A DNA stretch of 64,000 nt from Eleginops maclovinus (taxonomy: Eukaryota; Chordata; Actinopteri; Perciformes; Eleginopidae). The DNA lies in assembly GCF_036324505.1 (NCBI RefSeq), contig NC_086352.1:28290312-28354311 (forward strand), written 5' to 3'. Below the pieces are notes generated by a model. That model did no database searches and had not been told where the DNA came from. It saw nothing but the letters and a program-made list of their open reading frames with translations. Made by a program: the position numbers and the translations under genes. Below, piece after piece: positions 1-29,947 of the stretch (positions are counted from its first letter, which is position 1; each line of letters opens with the position of its first letter).

Positions 1-2162
1 ACATCGCTGTAAATTCTCAAATATAAATTTTTCAGATAACATAATAACATAATATTACAGGCTACATGATCAATAAAGTGTCTCCCCTGAAAAAACGTTC
101 TAACTTAATAAGAGTTCATTTACAAGATTACAAGCAATTTCTCCGTAAAGAAAACCTTGATTAAGCTGGCGACGCATATGCAAAGTAATAGAAATTTCGC
201 CTTGAATGGTACAGAGCAACCGGATGTACCAACACATAATAGGGCAAAGTGGAAGTGCCCTCGAGCCAGTGAAGTATAAGGTCAATAGGGAACCAACCTA
301 CAGTAACACTACAGTGTCAATTGTTCTAAAGTCATTACATTTTATTCATTTTTTATTTTATCAACATTTACTTAGTAACGGTAAATTAAAGCAAAGACCT
401 ATAGCCACTTTAACAAACCAGACATGAAAACAGACGTGATCGTAAGAAAACATTGTATTTACAAAAAATCTTCACATCTAGAACAAAGGAAACATTACAT
501 TAAACTACAGATAATTTATTCCTTTTGGACTGAGCCAGATTACAGTGTCCCTTCAGTTTAGAAACCATTAATTCCCAGGTTTCCACATACCAACATCTAC
601 ACAAACATGTGGGGGGCTTCTTTAGATCACACGGTTCACCTCAGCAGACATGTCTATTTCATTTGAAGGCATGAGACAGAGAGCTTCTATCCCCTCTGAA
701 AGAGACTTTTAGTACTTTTTTGATTTTTGAGCACTCATGGTTTCAATTTTTTTAAGCTTTCAAAAGACAGTAAAAACGTAAAACAAAATGTAAACAAGAG
801 TAAAAGTGAATGTACTGTAGAGCAACATTTTGTGAGCATGCATTCCTTGTTGAGTCAAATGCAAAGTATTTTTGCCTCAATTTTACAAACGCTTGTGTTG
901 ACTTTTAAAGAACATCATACATTTCTGTCTAGCTGCCCCTCCGTCAATGCAGAGAAAATACTGAAACAGAATCCCTGTGACCCGGGACACGTTAGGTTTT
1001 TTTTTTTAAACACATGAACAAATCTTTCTTTGGCTATGTACTGGAAATCACAACGAATGGTTACAAGTTCAACTTTTCACCAAACACAGAGACAACATCT
1101 GAGATTATGTTTGGTTAGAACTATTATGATCTTGCTTTATGCGTTTATCAGTTTAGTGGTTTATTTTTGACGTTTTCTCAATGTCATGTCTGTTTTAACT
1201 TCCTGTCTTGTGTTTGTTCTGCCCTTATTAGTTTCACCTGTTTTCCATTAGCCCTTCAACCACCTGTCCTCCAGTACACCTGCACTTCCTCCCGTCATCA
1301 GTTGTTTGTTTTTAAATCTTGGACCCTTGTATCTCATGTTACATGAAGTCTGTTCTGTCTGCATTGCATCTGGATTATTTATTGATTTATGCATCCAGAT
1401 TATTTTTCATTTATTTTTAAGGACACCACTGGCGTATATCTACCTTAATATTCCCGTAACACATTTTTCTATTAATTTTAACGAATATCCCTATGCAATG
1501 CATACATTTGTAGCTAATTAAATGTACAGGAAGGACTATCTCATGCTTTCGAGGTCATATTTGAACCATCAGTCAATGCAATCAATCCTGAACTTCGAGA
1601 AAGATTTGTTCATGATCAAAACCATCATCTAAGTTTAGAGGAATAACAGGGCTTTCTTTTTTACGGTAGATTATTTTGCTTATAAAAAAGAAAGAAAAAA
1701 AAACAGTGGAACATCTCCTCTAGAATTAGGAGTGCAAATATATATAAGCCGCCTTTGTTGTATTCTTAAAAGACTAAATACAGCCCATAATTGAATGTAA
1801 TACTAATTTAAGTTCATAAATGTATCTATGTTTACAATTACTTACTATAATTCCCACATTTTACATTATACTTCTGATCCCTTTGGCAATTCATACTGTA
1901 ATTGTGTTTCCAAACCACAGTCAGGTCCTCACTAGTGGTTAACTGCATATAGACTGTGACATCATAAAGTCTTTATCCAGTTCTTCTTATATCAACAGAG
2001 CATTGGTCCTTCTCTGAATGGTCCTTTTCACAGCCCTGTGAGTCTTTTACCCATGACCCCTGTGACCTCCAATCCTCATAATCCCTTCCTGCAGGTCCCC
2101 AAGGGGAGATGATCGGTCGTCCACATCATGCCATGTCCGCCTTATTCAACTTCCAGAGCGTG
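1..2162. other. No gene seen; AT-rich flank downstream of serinc4
   Basis: No open frame here has splice-consistent or recognisable coding content. The DNA is AT-rich with several TTTATT/AATAAA-like strings. It should include the serinc4 3' UTR, read leftward from 2162, and perhaps the 3' UTR of a neighbouring gene. I could not pick a poly(A) site for serinc4 with confidence. Confidence 0.5.
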
Positions 2163-21259
<19,097 letters not shown>

Positions 21260-22852
21260 CAACTTCCAGCACCAACAGGTTTTTTTTTTCTCAAGTGTGA
21301 CTACAAAGATGGCATCCTTAAAGAGGCTAGATCACAACTTCTTAGAGGTCTGACGATGGAAGTAAAAAGTAAAAAGAGCCCAGCAGGTTGCCTCACATGC
21401 TCCTTATTCTGGATTAGCAGTGAATTTAGTCCGGCCGGGCTCCCTGCGGCCAAGTGCCTCAGCATGAGCACCAAGTCCGGCTGCTCTCAGTCCAGCCTCA
21501 CAGGGGAATAAGTTGTTTTTTTGCCCATATCCTGCGTGCTTTAGCTCTGCGGCTGTGCTGGGTGCTGCCAGAAAAGAGGGAGAGGTGGTGGCGAATGCCC
21601 GTTGCCCTCCCCCATCCTACCCGGTCAGATTAGGCAAAGAGTGTGTGAGGAGGAGGAGGAGGAGGAGGAGGTGGACAGGGACCATGTGTCAACCCATCTG
21701 TCCCTCCCTTCCCTTCCCCCAGCGCCATACAAACCCCACAGTACACCAGGATTGGGCAATACTCCTGTTTAATCCAGATTTACATTATTAAACAATTAAC
21801 CCAGTGTGATTTCTAGATCTGACACCTCAAAGCCCCCCTACCTAAAGACTCCCACCCAACACACACACACACACACACACACAGACCTCATCCCAGTCTG
21901 TGTGTCACTCAAACAAAGAGTCCGTAATCCTAACAAGTTATCATGACAGCATTACGACCCAGAAACAGTGAGTAGGGACAGACTGGATGTCTGTGATGGA
22001 ATCCACCAAAGCAGGGTGCATTAGTTAGTTCTCAGAGCTTGATGATAAAGTCCAAAAAGGCAACAGGTAGATAATAAAGATTAAGTTCTACCAACTATTT
22101 TAGTTTGTAATGCACAACTATAATTCAATGTGTGCTTCATTTAGATTTAGATGTTCACTGTTTTTCAATTAACTACGTGAAAGGTTTTGGAAATGACAGA
22201 CATTAAATGCAGTATTTGAGAATGTCTTCGACATTTTTCTGAAAACGCATAATGACTTCCTTTTTCTTCAGAAAAAAAATATATAATAGTTGGTAATGTA
22301 AAAGCAGTTTGTAGACAGATTTCATTTGTATTCAGAAAACTGAGGTTGTTTTCTGAATGTCACAGCAGCAGTGTAATTATATGATGTGTTGATAGATTTT
22401 GAAAAGCTCTGAGTGCAGGGGGAGAGAGTCAGATTAGATTTGGGTCAGTGTGCACAGGGCGGAGCGCCTGGATAATCCCGTCATTGTCAATGGATGACCT
22501 TCAGCGGCAGAGACGTCCTGTCAGTATCCCTCTCCAAACCGTCACTGACCAAGAAACTTCTAAATGACGTCTCAAAATACAGTTGATTTCTGTTTCTCAT
22601 TGTTGTCATGAACAGTTGAGGTAATAAACATTTAGAAAGATACATTCAGTAGAACTACCCAAAGCTCTTTTAGGGTAACATTATGGTTGGAAGAAGTACT
22701 CTGATAAAACATATTAGCATTGAAATGTATTCAAAGTAACAAAAGCAAAAGTAATCATTGGTAGAGCAGTATTATGTATCTGGTATTACTGTATTAAGAA
22801 TTGTGATGCATTAATGTGTTCATCACTTAAATGCTGCTGGTAGATTGGGAAT

Positions 22853-22886
22853 TTCACTTAGGGGATCAATAAAGTTTAATTCTACC
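22853..22886 (+). repeat. LINE/SINE 3' tail remnant
   Basis: The text 'attgggaatttcacttag' then 'gggatcaataaagtttaa' is the usual 3' end of L2/CR1-like fish retroposons. No coding part is attached. Confidence 0.5.
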
Positions 22887-24029
22887 AAATTATTAATTAC
22901 TCTCAATTCATTTGGTGTTTATATTTCATATTATTAATCTGAATCTGCAATGATGAAAAGATGAAGTGAAAATGGAAATACTTAGACAAGTGTAAAGTAT
23001 ATGTATATCAGTATACAGTGTTTTTCGACAACTGGATACAAGTTTACAAGTATTTATCTATATCAATTTAATGAATATTTAAATCATATTTTTTGAAAAA
23101 AAATGTATCAAAGGGAACATTTGTTGAACTCAGTAAATTCCCCTAATGAAGACTGATCACTAAACATAATGTGGATTGAGTTGTTTACATGAATGTTGGA
23201 AAAAAGCAGCCTGTGCCAAAAACCTGCTAAGTGTCTAAAAGAGACACAGTCACTTTCTAGAAACAGACAGTGTAACAAACATGAGGTTAAATAAGAGGAA
23301 AAGTCAGTTCAGGTTCAGACTCCACTAAGTAGCTTGGCCTTCCAAACCCAGTAAGTGATGAACTCAGAGCACATGGACTACAACAGTGGTAGTAGTAGCT
23401 AGAAATACAACACATAACACCACCAGGTAGTGCTCAAACCACCACTTTGAACAGCTGTTAAATCAAAGCTTGCGATTAAGTGATCTGTAATGACAAACTG
23501 TGATCTATTTTGATAAGTCTAGAGCAATATACCTCAAAACAACATTTCAACACTTGAAAAAGATGCTAAGTGATATCAGTTGTAGGCTACTTGGTTTAGG
23601 CCTTTAAACCCAGACATCAAACTCATCCTTTGCCTTAGCTTTCAGGGAACAACACTGTTTTGAGACCACTGCATACTGTACATCTTACCCTGAGTTTGTT
23701 AGTGTTCTACTACACATGATGGGTGTCTAAGCTCCCATCACCTCTACTCCTCCCTCAGTCCCTTCCAAAAGTGATGTGCTTCGGTTTGTTATCCTTCTCT
23801 CTTTTCAGGCCTTCATATTGAAGCAGATATGTGTGTATGTCATCCTTGTTTAGATATTCATTTTATGATGTTGGAATATTTTGTACACAAATCATATATC
23901 TCATATCTGTCCGTCCAGGGAGACGGATCCCTTCTCCGTAAGTTTCCTCCATTGCTTCAATGTTAAAGTTTATTTTGTTTAGGGTTTTCTTATCTGAATA
24001 TAGGGTCTATAAAGACAGAAGATGTTGTG

Positions 24030-24085
24030 AAGATTGTAAAGCCCCATGAGGCTATGATGTGTGATATTGGACTAAATAAAGAACA
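24030..24085 (+). repeat. LINE 3' tail remnant ('gtaaagccccatgag' type)
   Basis: 'gtaaagccccatgaggct', then 'tgatattggactaaataa' resembles the 3' UTR end of the LINE fragment in prc1 intron 5 ('gtaaagccccctgagacc', 'gggctgtataaata'). Both appear to be 5'-truncated copies of one LINE type. Confidence 0.55.
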
Positions 24086-24894
24086 TTGGCTTTATGTCAC
24101 TGTTGGGTACTGGACCCCTTTAAAACAGTCACTGTAAAAAGTAAAATGAGAGTTAAACAAAACGTGTTCCTGATTATGAATTTAGATATCATGTCCTCCT
24201 CCAGAATGGATATTGATAACACCACCATAATTAAACATTACGGGACACATTTTAGGACCAAAAACATCAGCAAGTTTAAAAATAAATATTATCCTTTATG
24301 TCACTTTGGACAAATCCCTCCAACACGAGCGGGTGTAAAGAAGTAAGTCCCTGTGATAAACACGTGTTGCTCCGAGCGGCATTCCTGGGGGCCCCTTTCA
24401 CTCTCAGATAATTGCTGCTGCCTTGTGGGATAGGAGGTTGTGCCAAAGAGGGCAAACACAAGCAAATAAGCGGATGCAAATATCCGCTTGAGTGAAAGTG
24501 CTCAATCTATGGTTTCAATAGGCTTTTGCAATAACAGCTGGCAGAAATCCAAGCTTGTTTACAAAAAAGGACAAAAAAATGATTCATTCAATATTCATTT
24601 TCCCAGCATAGCAATGGGGTAACAGTTTGTGACCAGGATTGTCTTTTTAACCTGTTTTAGATGTAGGTGAGTGAAATTCTTGGTGTTGTCAATGATGTAG
24701 CTGCAAGCAAAACGATTTGTCCCTCCCATAGAAACACAATGCACCCATTCAAAATGCGGCATGAATGCGGCACAAGGAATTGGACTGAGGAGAAATTATT
24801 AAAAGAGTCCGTATCTGTACCGCATTCTTTAACTCACATATTATTATATATATTATTATCTTCTATATATATTATTATATTCTACCTGTCTGTT

Positions 24895-25492
24895 GTTGCC
24901 AGTGCACTCTACTTTGCTGCCGTCTGCTGGGGGGCAGCATCAGGGCCGGTGACACCAGCAGACTTTAAAAACTGATTAAGAAAGCTGGCTCTGTCATCGC
25001 CATCAAACTGGACAATTTTGAAGCTGTGGTGGAGAGGAGGACTCTCAACAAACTGTTGTCCATCATGGATAACCCCACCCACCCTCTCCACCTACAGCTG
25101 GAAGGACAGCGGAGTTCCTTCTCCAACAGACTGCTCCAGCTGCGTTGTCACAAGGACAGGTACAGGAGAACATTCCTGCCCACTGCAATAACACTTTACA
25201 ATAATTCCCCGCTGGCTGGCAGACAACTCACTGCTCCATAGCCTCTGTTGTGAACTGGACATAACATGCACACTTTGACACTTAACATTGTACATTTACA
25301 TTATGCTTATTTAATATTCCATTTCATGGCACTTGTTTTTGCACATTTGTATATTTCTCATTTTATTTTATTTACATTTTTAGTTCTAATTATTTATTTT
25401 GCTTCTTTTTGTATTTCGCAGCTGCAATAAAAAAATGTCCCAGTTTGGGATAAATAAAGTATTTCTGATTCTGATTCTGATCCTGATTAGTG
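24895..25492 (+). mobile_element. 5'-truncated L2/CR1-like LINE, C-terminal RT-ORF fragment plus 3' UTR
   Basis: The decayed reading frame starts with ALYFAAVCWGAA and then, after a frameshift, carries KAGSVIAIKLDNFEAVVERR, LLSIMDNPTHPLH, LQLRCHKDRYRRTFLPTAI and a stop at 25241. This pattern (rearrangement into 'RKAGSV', 'DNPSHPLH', 'RCHKDRYRRSFLPTAI') is that of the C-terminal region downstream of the reverse transcriptase in fish LINEs. The 3' UTR ends in 'gggataaataaagtattt' and a (TTCTGA)n tail. The upstream parts are missing, and the copy is a pseudogene. The exact clade is a guess. Confidence 0.8.
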
Positions 25493-25568
25493 CCTGGACT
25501 TCAAATAAAAATAAAAAAGCTCCTGTTTGATTTTTGTTTTTAATTTTTGGGGTTATTGTCCTAGATTT

Positions 25569-25640
25569 ATACTACATGGCCAAAACTATACGGACACTCG
25601 TTCATAGTTTGTGTAGTTTTGGTTTTGGGCTGTTGGGGTT
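25569..25640 (+). repeat. Tc1-like MITE end fragment
   Basis: 'actacatggccaaaactata' then 'cggacactcg' looks like the terminus of small non-autonomous Tc1-type fish elements ('tggccaaaagtatgtggaca'). I could not find a matching opposite end, so only a fragment is called. Confidence 0.4.
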
Positions 25641-27391
25641 AAACTCTTTAGATCAAATTTACAGACATCTAAATGCTAAGGCATACAGTAAATGACAGTC
25701 TACAGCTTATGATGACTGTATCACAAAGTAGGACCCGTGAATTGTAACTAATTAGTGATCTTTTAAATAGAACTCAAAGGGTGAAAAGCATTCAAAAAGT
25801 GTAGGAGAGCCTTTGAGGAAAAGAGCTATTATAGGGAAAACTGATGCAGCAAGGACATATTCAAAAACCATGTGTGGAATGTTTGGTAGTTTACATAGTT
25901 TCAGCCAGCAGATTTACTTTCGTATGTTAATTATATTAATAGAAAATTAATACAATAAATACAAAATGAAACCAGAAATACAACAAGGTTGTATCAAAGT
26001 TTTCAGGGTAAATTGTTCTCCTTTTAATGCAGGTATTTTGTTTATAATGGTATAATCATTAAATAAATGTATCCTTAAATAAATGCATCCTAGTTGTTGA
26101 AATTTAGATAATTATTTTGAATCAGAATACCCTGACAATATTGATGTTCCTCTCTAAGTAGCTTAAGAATTATTGTACGTAAAAAATAATGAATGCTAAT
26201 ATAATTGTTAAAACTGTGTATCTTTCAATAAACTTCTTCCACCCAGCTTTGACCACCCACTACGGGCTGGCTGGTGTATAATCATAAGAACAACGCAATA
26301 CAAGACAATACAGTCAAATGTAGCTTGAATAATATCAACTATGTTTCCATAGAATTGCTGCTTACAACTACATAATAGTGTGTAAAAGTGCACTGACATG
26401 TTGATAAAAGTAACACTCTTTTAAAGCACACACTTCATCAAAAATAATAGACCACTTGAGATAAACCATTTCACCAGCACACATTTGTTTTGCGTAATTG
26501 TCCTTGTAAACCGTTCCTTCTTTTGTCTTATTAGAGTTACATCTGTCATCTCAGATTCACCATGAAAGAGCGTGCTGCAGAGTCTCACCTGTGTCTGCAG
26601 CCAGTGTCTCGTCATCAGGTACCCCAAGGCCTGAGCAATAATCGAGATTGCCAAACAGTCAGAAAGCCGTCAGTCGTACAGCAGGATGAAGGAGTTGGAA
26701 TGGCAACACCGATGTCTCTCGCACACCAGTGCCATTCTTTGACTCTTGTTGTATCACTCTGTGCCTCTCCTTCAACTGATACAGTGTTTTAGTGCTTCTT
26801 ATGAGCAGGTTTCTCCTTCCTTTAATCTGATTATTGGTAGGTGGACCGAGAAAAAGTTCAAAGAGCTGAAGAAGTCTCTAGACACGGAATATATGTTGCA
26901 GTGGTTGACGGGCTATTTGTATTAAAGCACATGTAAACCTCTTATACAAACAGGAATAGAACGAACATGAGCACAGGAGTGATTTAGTAATCCAGACATT
27001 TAAAAGCTATGCATTATCCAGTTATCTTCTTCCTATCTCTCAGACAATAACAAGATAGTAGCAGTCAGATATTATAATACAGTGTATTAAACCTGCTAAT
27101 CAATATTTAATTAAAACATATTATATTTGTATTTTTTAAATAGCAGAGCAGTCTACGCAGATTATTATGCAGCCATTCTTTAAATGCTTCTCCTGAAAAG
27201 AATACTCTTGTTTGTAGATGTAAAAATGAGTTGGATGTATCTTTTGATTATTCGCATGCTTTTTAATTTTATAGTTTAAAGATGCTCTGGATCACCAAAG
27301 CAAACCATTTTAAAAAAGCTTGTTGCACCCACAGCGGTGTCCATAGCTTATTGTTGGCAATCGTTGTATAATTGTCTGACTGCTATTCCCC

Positions 27392-27474
<83 letters not shown>
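27392..27474 (+). repeat. (AAT)n microsatellite, about 27 units
   Basis: Perfect trinucleotide tract upstream of hypk. The poly-isoleucine open frame across it is an artefact. Confidence 0.95.
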
Positions 27475-27476
<2 letters not shown>

Positions 27477-27808
27477 GTATTATTGTGTGTTTTGTTCATC
27501 CCAAGGGAGATTGCTGTGCAGTTGGTGTAGTACAAAATAAAAGTGAGTGCAAATAAAATATTCATATTAAAGATGATCAATAAGGTATTAAATAAAATGT
27601 ATGTTTGACAAAAGTTATGGGTAAGTGTTATACACAAAAAGTGGTTACATCAATTATACATTAAGATCCCAGACTCACACTTTGATAAAAATATCAAAAT
27701 ATTTGTAATGACCAACTCGTCCTTTAAATCATCTTTCCGGTACTACCCAGTATTGCATCCGACACTCAAAGGAACCTTCTTTTTGGTTCCGGCCTGACAT
27801 TAGCAAAC

Positions 27809-29263
27809 ATGGCGGCAGAGGGAGATGTCGATTTGGACCTGGAAGCCGAGGATAACTGCACGGGAAAACCGGCAGAAAAGCCTCGCAAACATGACAGCGG
27901 TGCCGCTGACTTGGAGAGAGTCACGGACTACGCAGAGGAGAAGGAAATCTCCAGCTCTGATTTAGAAACGGTGAGAGCTCCGGGCTAACGCTAGCCGGGA
28001 AACATGCGGCCGCTGCTGTCTGCACTGTCGGTACATCATACCCATTCAATGTAATATAGGTATTTATTGATACTACGCCAAGGTTTTGTGTCAAAGATAT
28101 GTCATTGGTCTTAGATAAGTGTTTTGCTGAGTGTTTTATTAATCATAAGACAACACAATTCTGATGCAGAAGTGTAGTGAACTCCCTTCGAGCTAGCTAG
28201 CTAAAGCTAACGTTACTTTCCTCTCCTCTTTGCCTCAATGAGCCGACTTGTTAAAGGGACAGCAGTGGAACATAACTAAGTACATTTAGATAATGTTGGT
28301 ATTAAACATTGAAGATACTTGTACTTAACTTGACTTGAGTATTTCCTCTGTATGCAACTTTATAGGAATATAATTGTGTACTCCACTGCATTTGGGTGAC
28401 AGCTTTAGTTATTTTTCATCCCATTCTTGGCAATCCTTTCATAATTGGCTTCACCTAAATAGGCTTTACTTGTAGTAAAATGTGCGGGTGTAAATGTATC
28501 CCTTTTTTTCAGTGGATGAATGTACGGTTTTGTTAAATATAGTTGTACGTATTTCTTTTTGTGGTAATGTTGACTCTGATATTTTAAACAATGTTAAAAG
28601 AACATACATTTATAAATAACAAGTGTTTTTCTTTCAGGCCATGTCAGTGATTGGAGACAGAAGGTCACGAGAACAGAAAGCCAAACAAGAGAGGTAAGAT
28701 TATTGTTATTTTTAACAAGATCAATGATAACCCACGCAGTATGTCCAGCTGTAACTGCATCAGATTTATATTTCTTCATTTTGAAAAGTATTTGTCTCAA
28801 ATCGGACATTAAATATACTATTTGTTTTCTTTTTCAGAGAAAAAGAGTTGGCCAAAGTGACCATCAAGAAAGAGGATGTGGAACTAATTGTAAGATGTTC
28901 ACTCAATCACTTTTTTTCAATTTGTATTAATCTGTTCAGATCACGTTGAAGCCACATGTCTGTTTTCGGGCAGTAAAATGTACTTTTGAAAACTTGTATG
29001 TCACTTGTAGACTGGTTGCAAGTGTGTAGGTGTCATTTATTTGAATTCTAGACACAAGTGGCCCTCCTTTAAAAAAAAAAAGAAGCATTTTATTAACAAT
29101 GTCTGTTGAAGCCCTCACTTTGACTTTCAATGAAGTACATTTGGTTCATGTTGTGTTTTTGTTGCAGATGTCAGAGATGGAGATTTCGCGGTCCGTGGCA
29201 GAGCGCAGTCTAAGAGAACACATGGGGAACGTGGTGGAGGCGCTGGTGGTTCTGACCAACTGA
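27809..29263 (+). CDS. hypk: huntingtin-interacting protein K (NatA chaperone/inhibitor), 4 exons
   Basis: Exons 27809-27970, 28638-28693, 28838-28889 and 29168-29263 join to 121 residues. HYPK binds the NatA N-terminal acetyltransferase (NAA15/NAA10) on ribosomes, tuning its activity, and has chaperone-like properties. Seen: an acidic start (EGDVDLDLEAED), the conserved block RKHDSGAADLERVTDYAEEK, the helical SVIGDRRSREQKAKQERE segment, KVTIKKEDVELIM, and the C-terminal UBA-like region ending HMGNVVEALVVLTN. The length matches the family. It is head-to-head with serinc4 and convergent with mfap1, the arrangement I recall in mammals. All introns are GT-AG. Confidence 0.97.
28262..28420 (+). 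repeat. MITE/SINE-like repeat fragment in hypk intron 1
   Basis: 'agcagtggaacataactaag', 'tacttgtacttaac' and 'gtactccactgcattt' match the vocabulary of the element at 17422-17976 and the fragments at 2735 and 50138. The ends are not resolved. Confidence 0.45.
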
Positions 29264-29408
29264 ACAAACAGCTTTCACACACTGGACAACTTGACTGTGG
29301 TTACTTTTTCTTATTTTAACCAGAGCTCATCAAGACCACAAAGCTGGATTGAACTCTGTGGTTAAAGTGGTGTGATAACCTTTCTCCAAATCCTTTTTTC
29401 TTTTTTAA

Positions 29409-29414
29409 AATAAA
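29409..29414 (+). terminator. hypk poly(A) signal AATAAA
   Basis: A canonical hexamer 146 bases after the hypk stop codon, followed by a T/G-rich stretch (ttgtgtgactgtag). Confidence 0.7.
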
Positions 29415-29493
29415 AGTTAACCTGAGTACTTGTGTGACTGTAGTTTTAATACTTATTGATTCATGTGGGAAATATTAAAGGAAAAAAACAAGT

Positions 29494-29499
29494 TTTATT
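29494..29499 (-). terminator. mfap1 poly(A) signal (TTTATT on +)
   Basis: Reads AATAAA on the mfap1 strand, about 450 bases beyond the mfap1 stop. It lies only 80 bp from the hypk signal on the opposite strand. Confidence 0.6.
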
Positions 29500-29947
29500 C
29501 AAACACAAGCAAACCAAGTTACAATGCCTTTACTTTCAAACAAAAAGGCAAGAAGGAAGTAGGTACAAGAATATGCGTACTGTCGTCAGTAGCTGATTTT
29601 TACAAAAATTACAACTCACTGTTCTAAAAGGACAATACAGAATTGACTAATCTTCCCTGCATCTCCTCAAAAATGGTCGATGGTATATTTAATAGTTACA
29701 GCCAAGATCCCACGTTGAAATGATTCTGTATACTCTCAATAGAAACCCGGCTTCATCTTAAATCTGGTTTTTGGAACCAACAGTAATTTGAAACCATGGT
29801 GTTGTTTCCCGGTTGAATAACTCTTCATCAATATGATCAAAGCAGTGGAATCAGTCTGTTTGCTGCTTTCCTTCCACAACAAAAGTCCAGGAAATAATTC
29901 TGCAGGCTGTGCCTCTGAACAGTCTCTGGTGCTCTTCATCACACATC

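Larger units (their letters stand above)
21263..27808. other. serinc4-hypk intergenic region, no gene recognised
   Basis: Between the two divergent start codons I see no exon I can support. It should contain both promoters and 5' UTRs. It also holds a short (GGA)n tract near 21649, a (CA)12 tract at 21859-21883, several LINE tails and fragments listed separately, a Tc1-like fragment at 25569 and an (AAT)27 tract at 27392. Confidence 0.6.

Noticed and set aside
26421..26792. Minus-strand frame IIAQALGYLMTRHWLQTQ followed by a possible GT donor, and a + strand ORF across it
   Set aside because: Looks exon-like by chance composition, but upstream frames are closed by stops, no partner exon was found and I recognise no protein.
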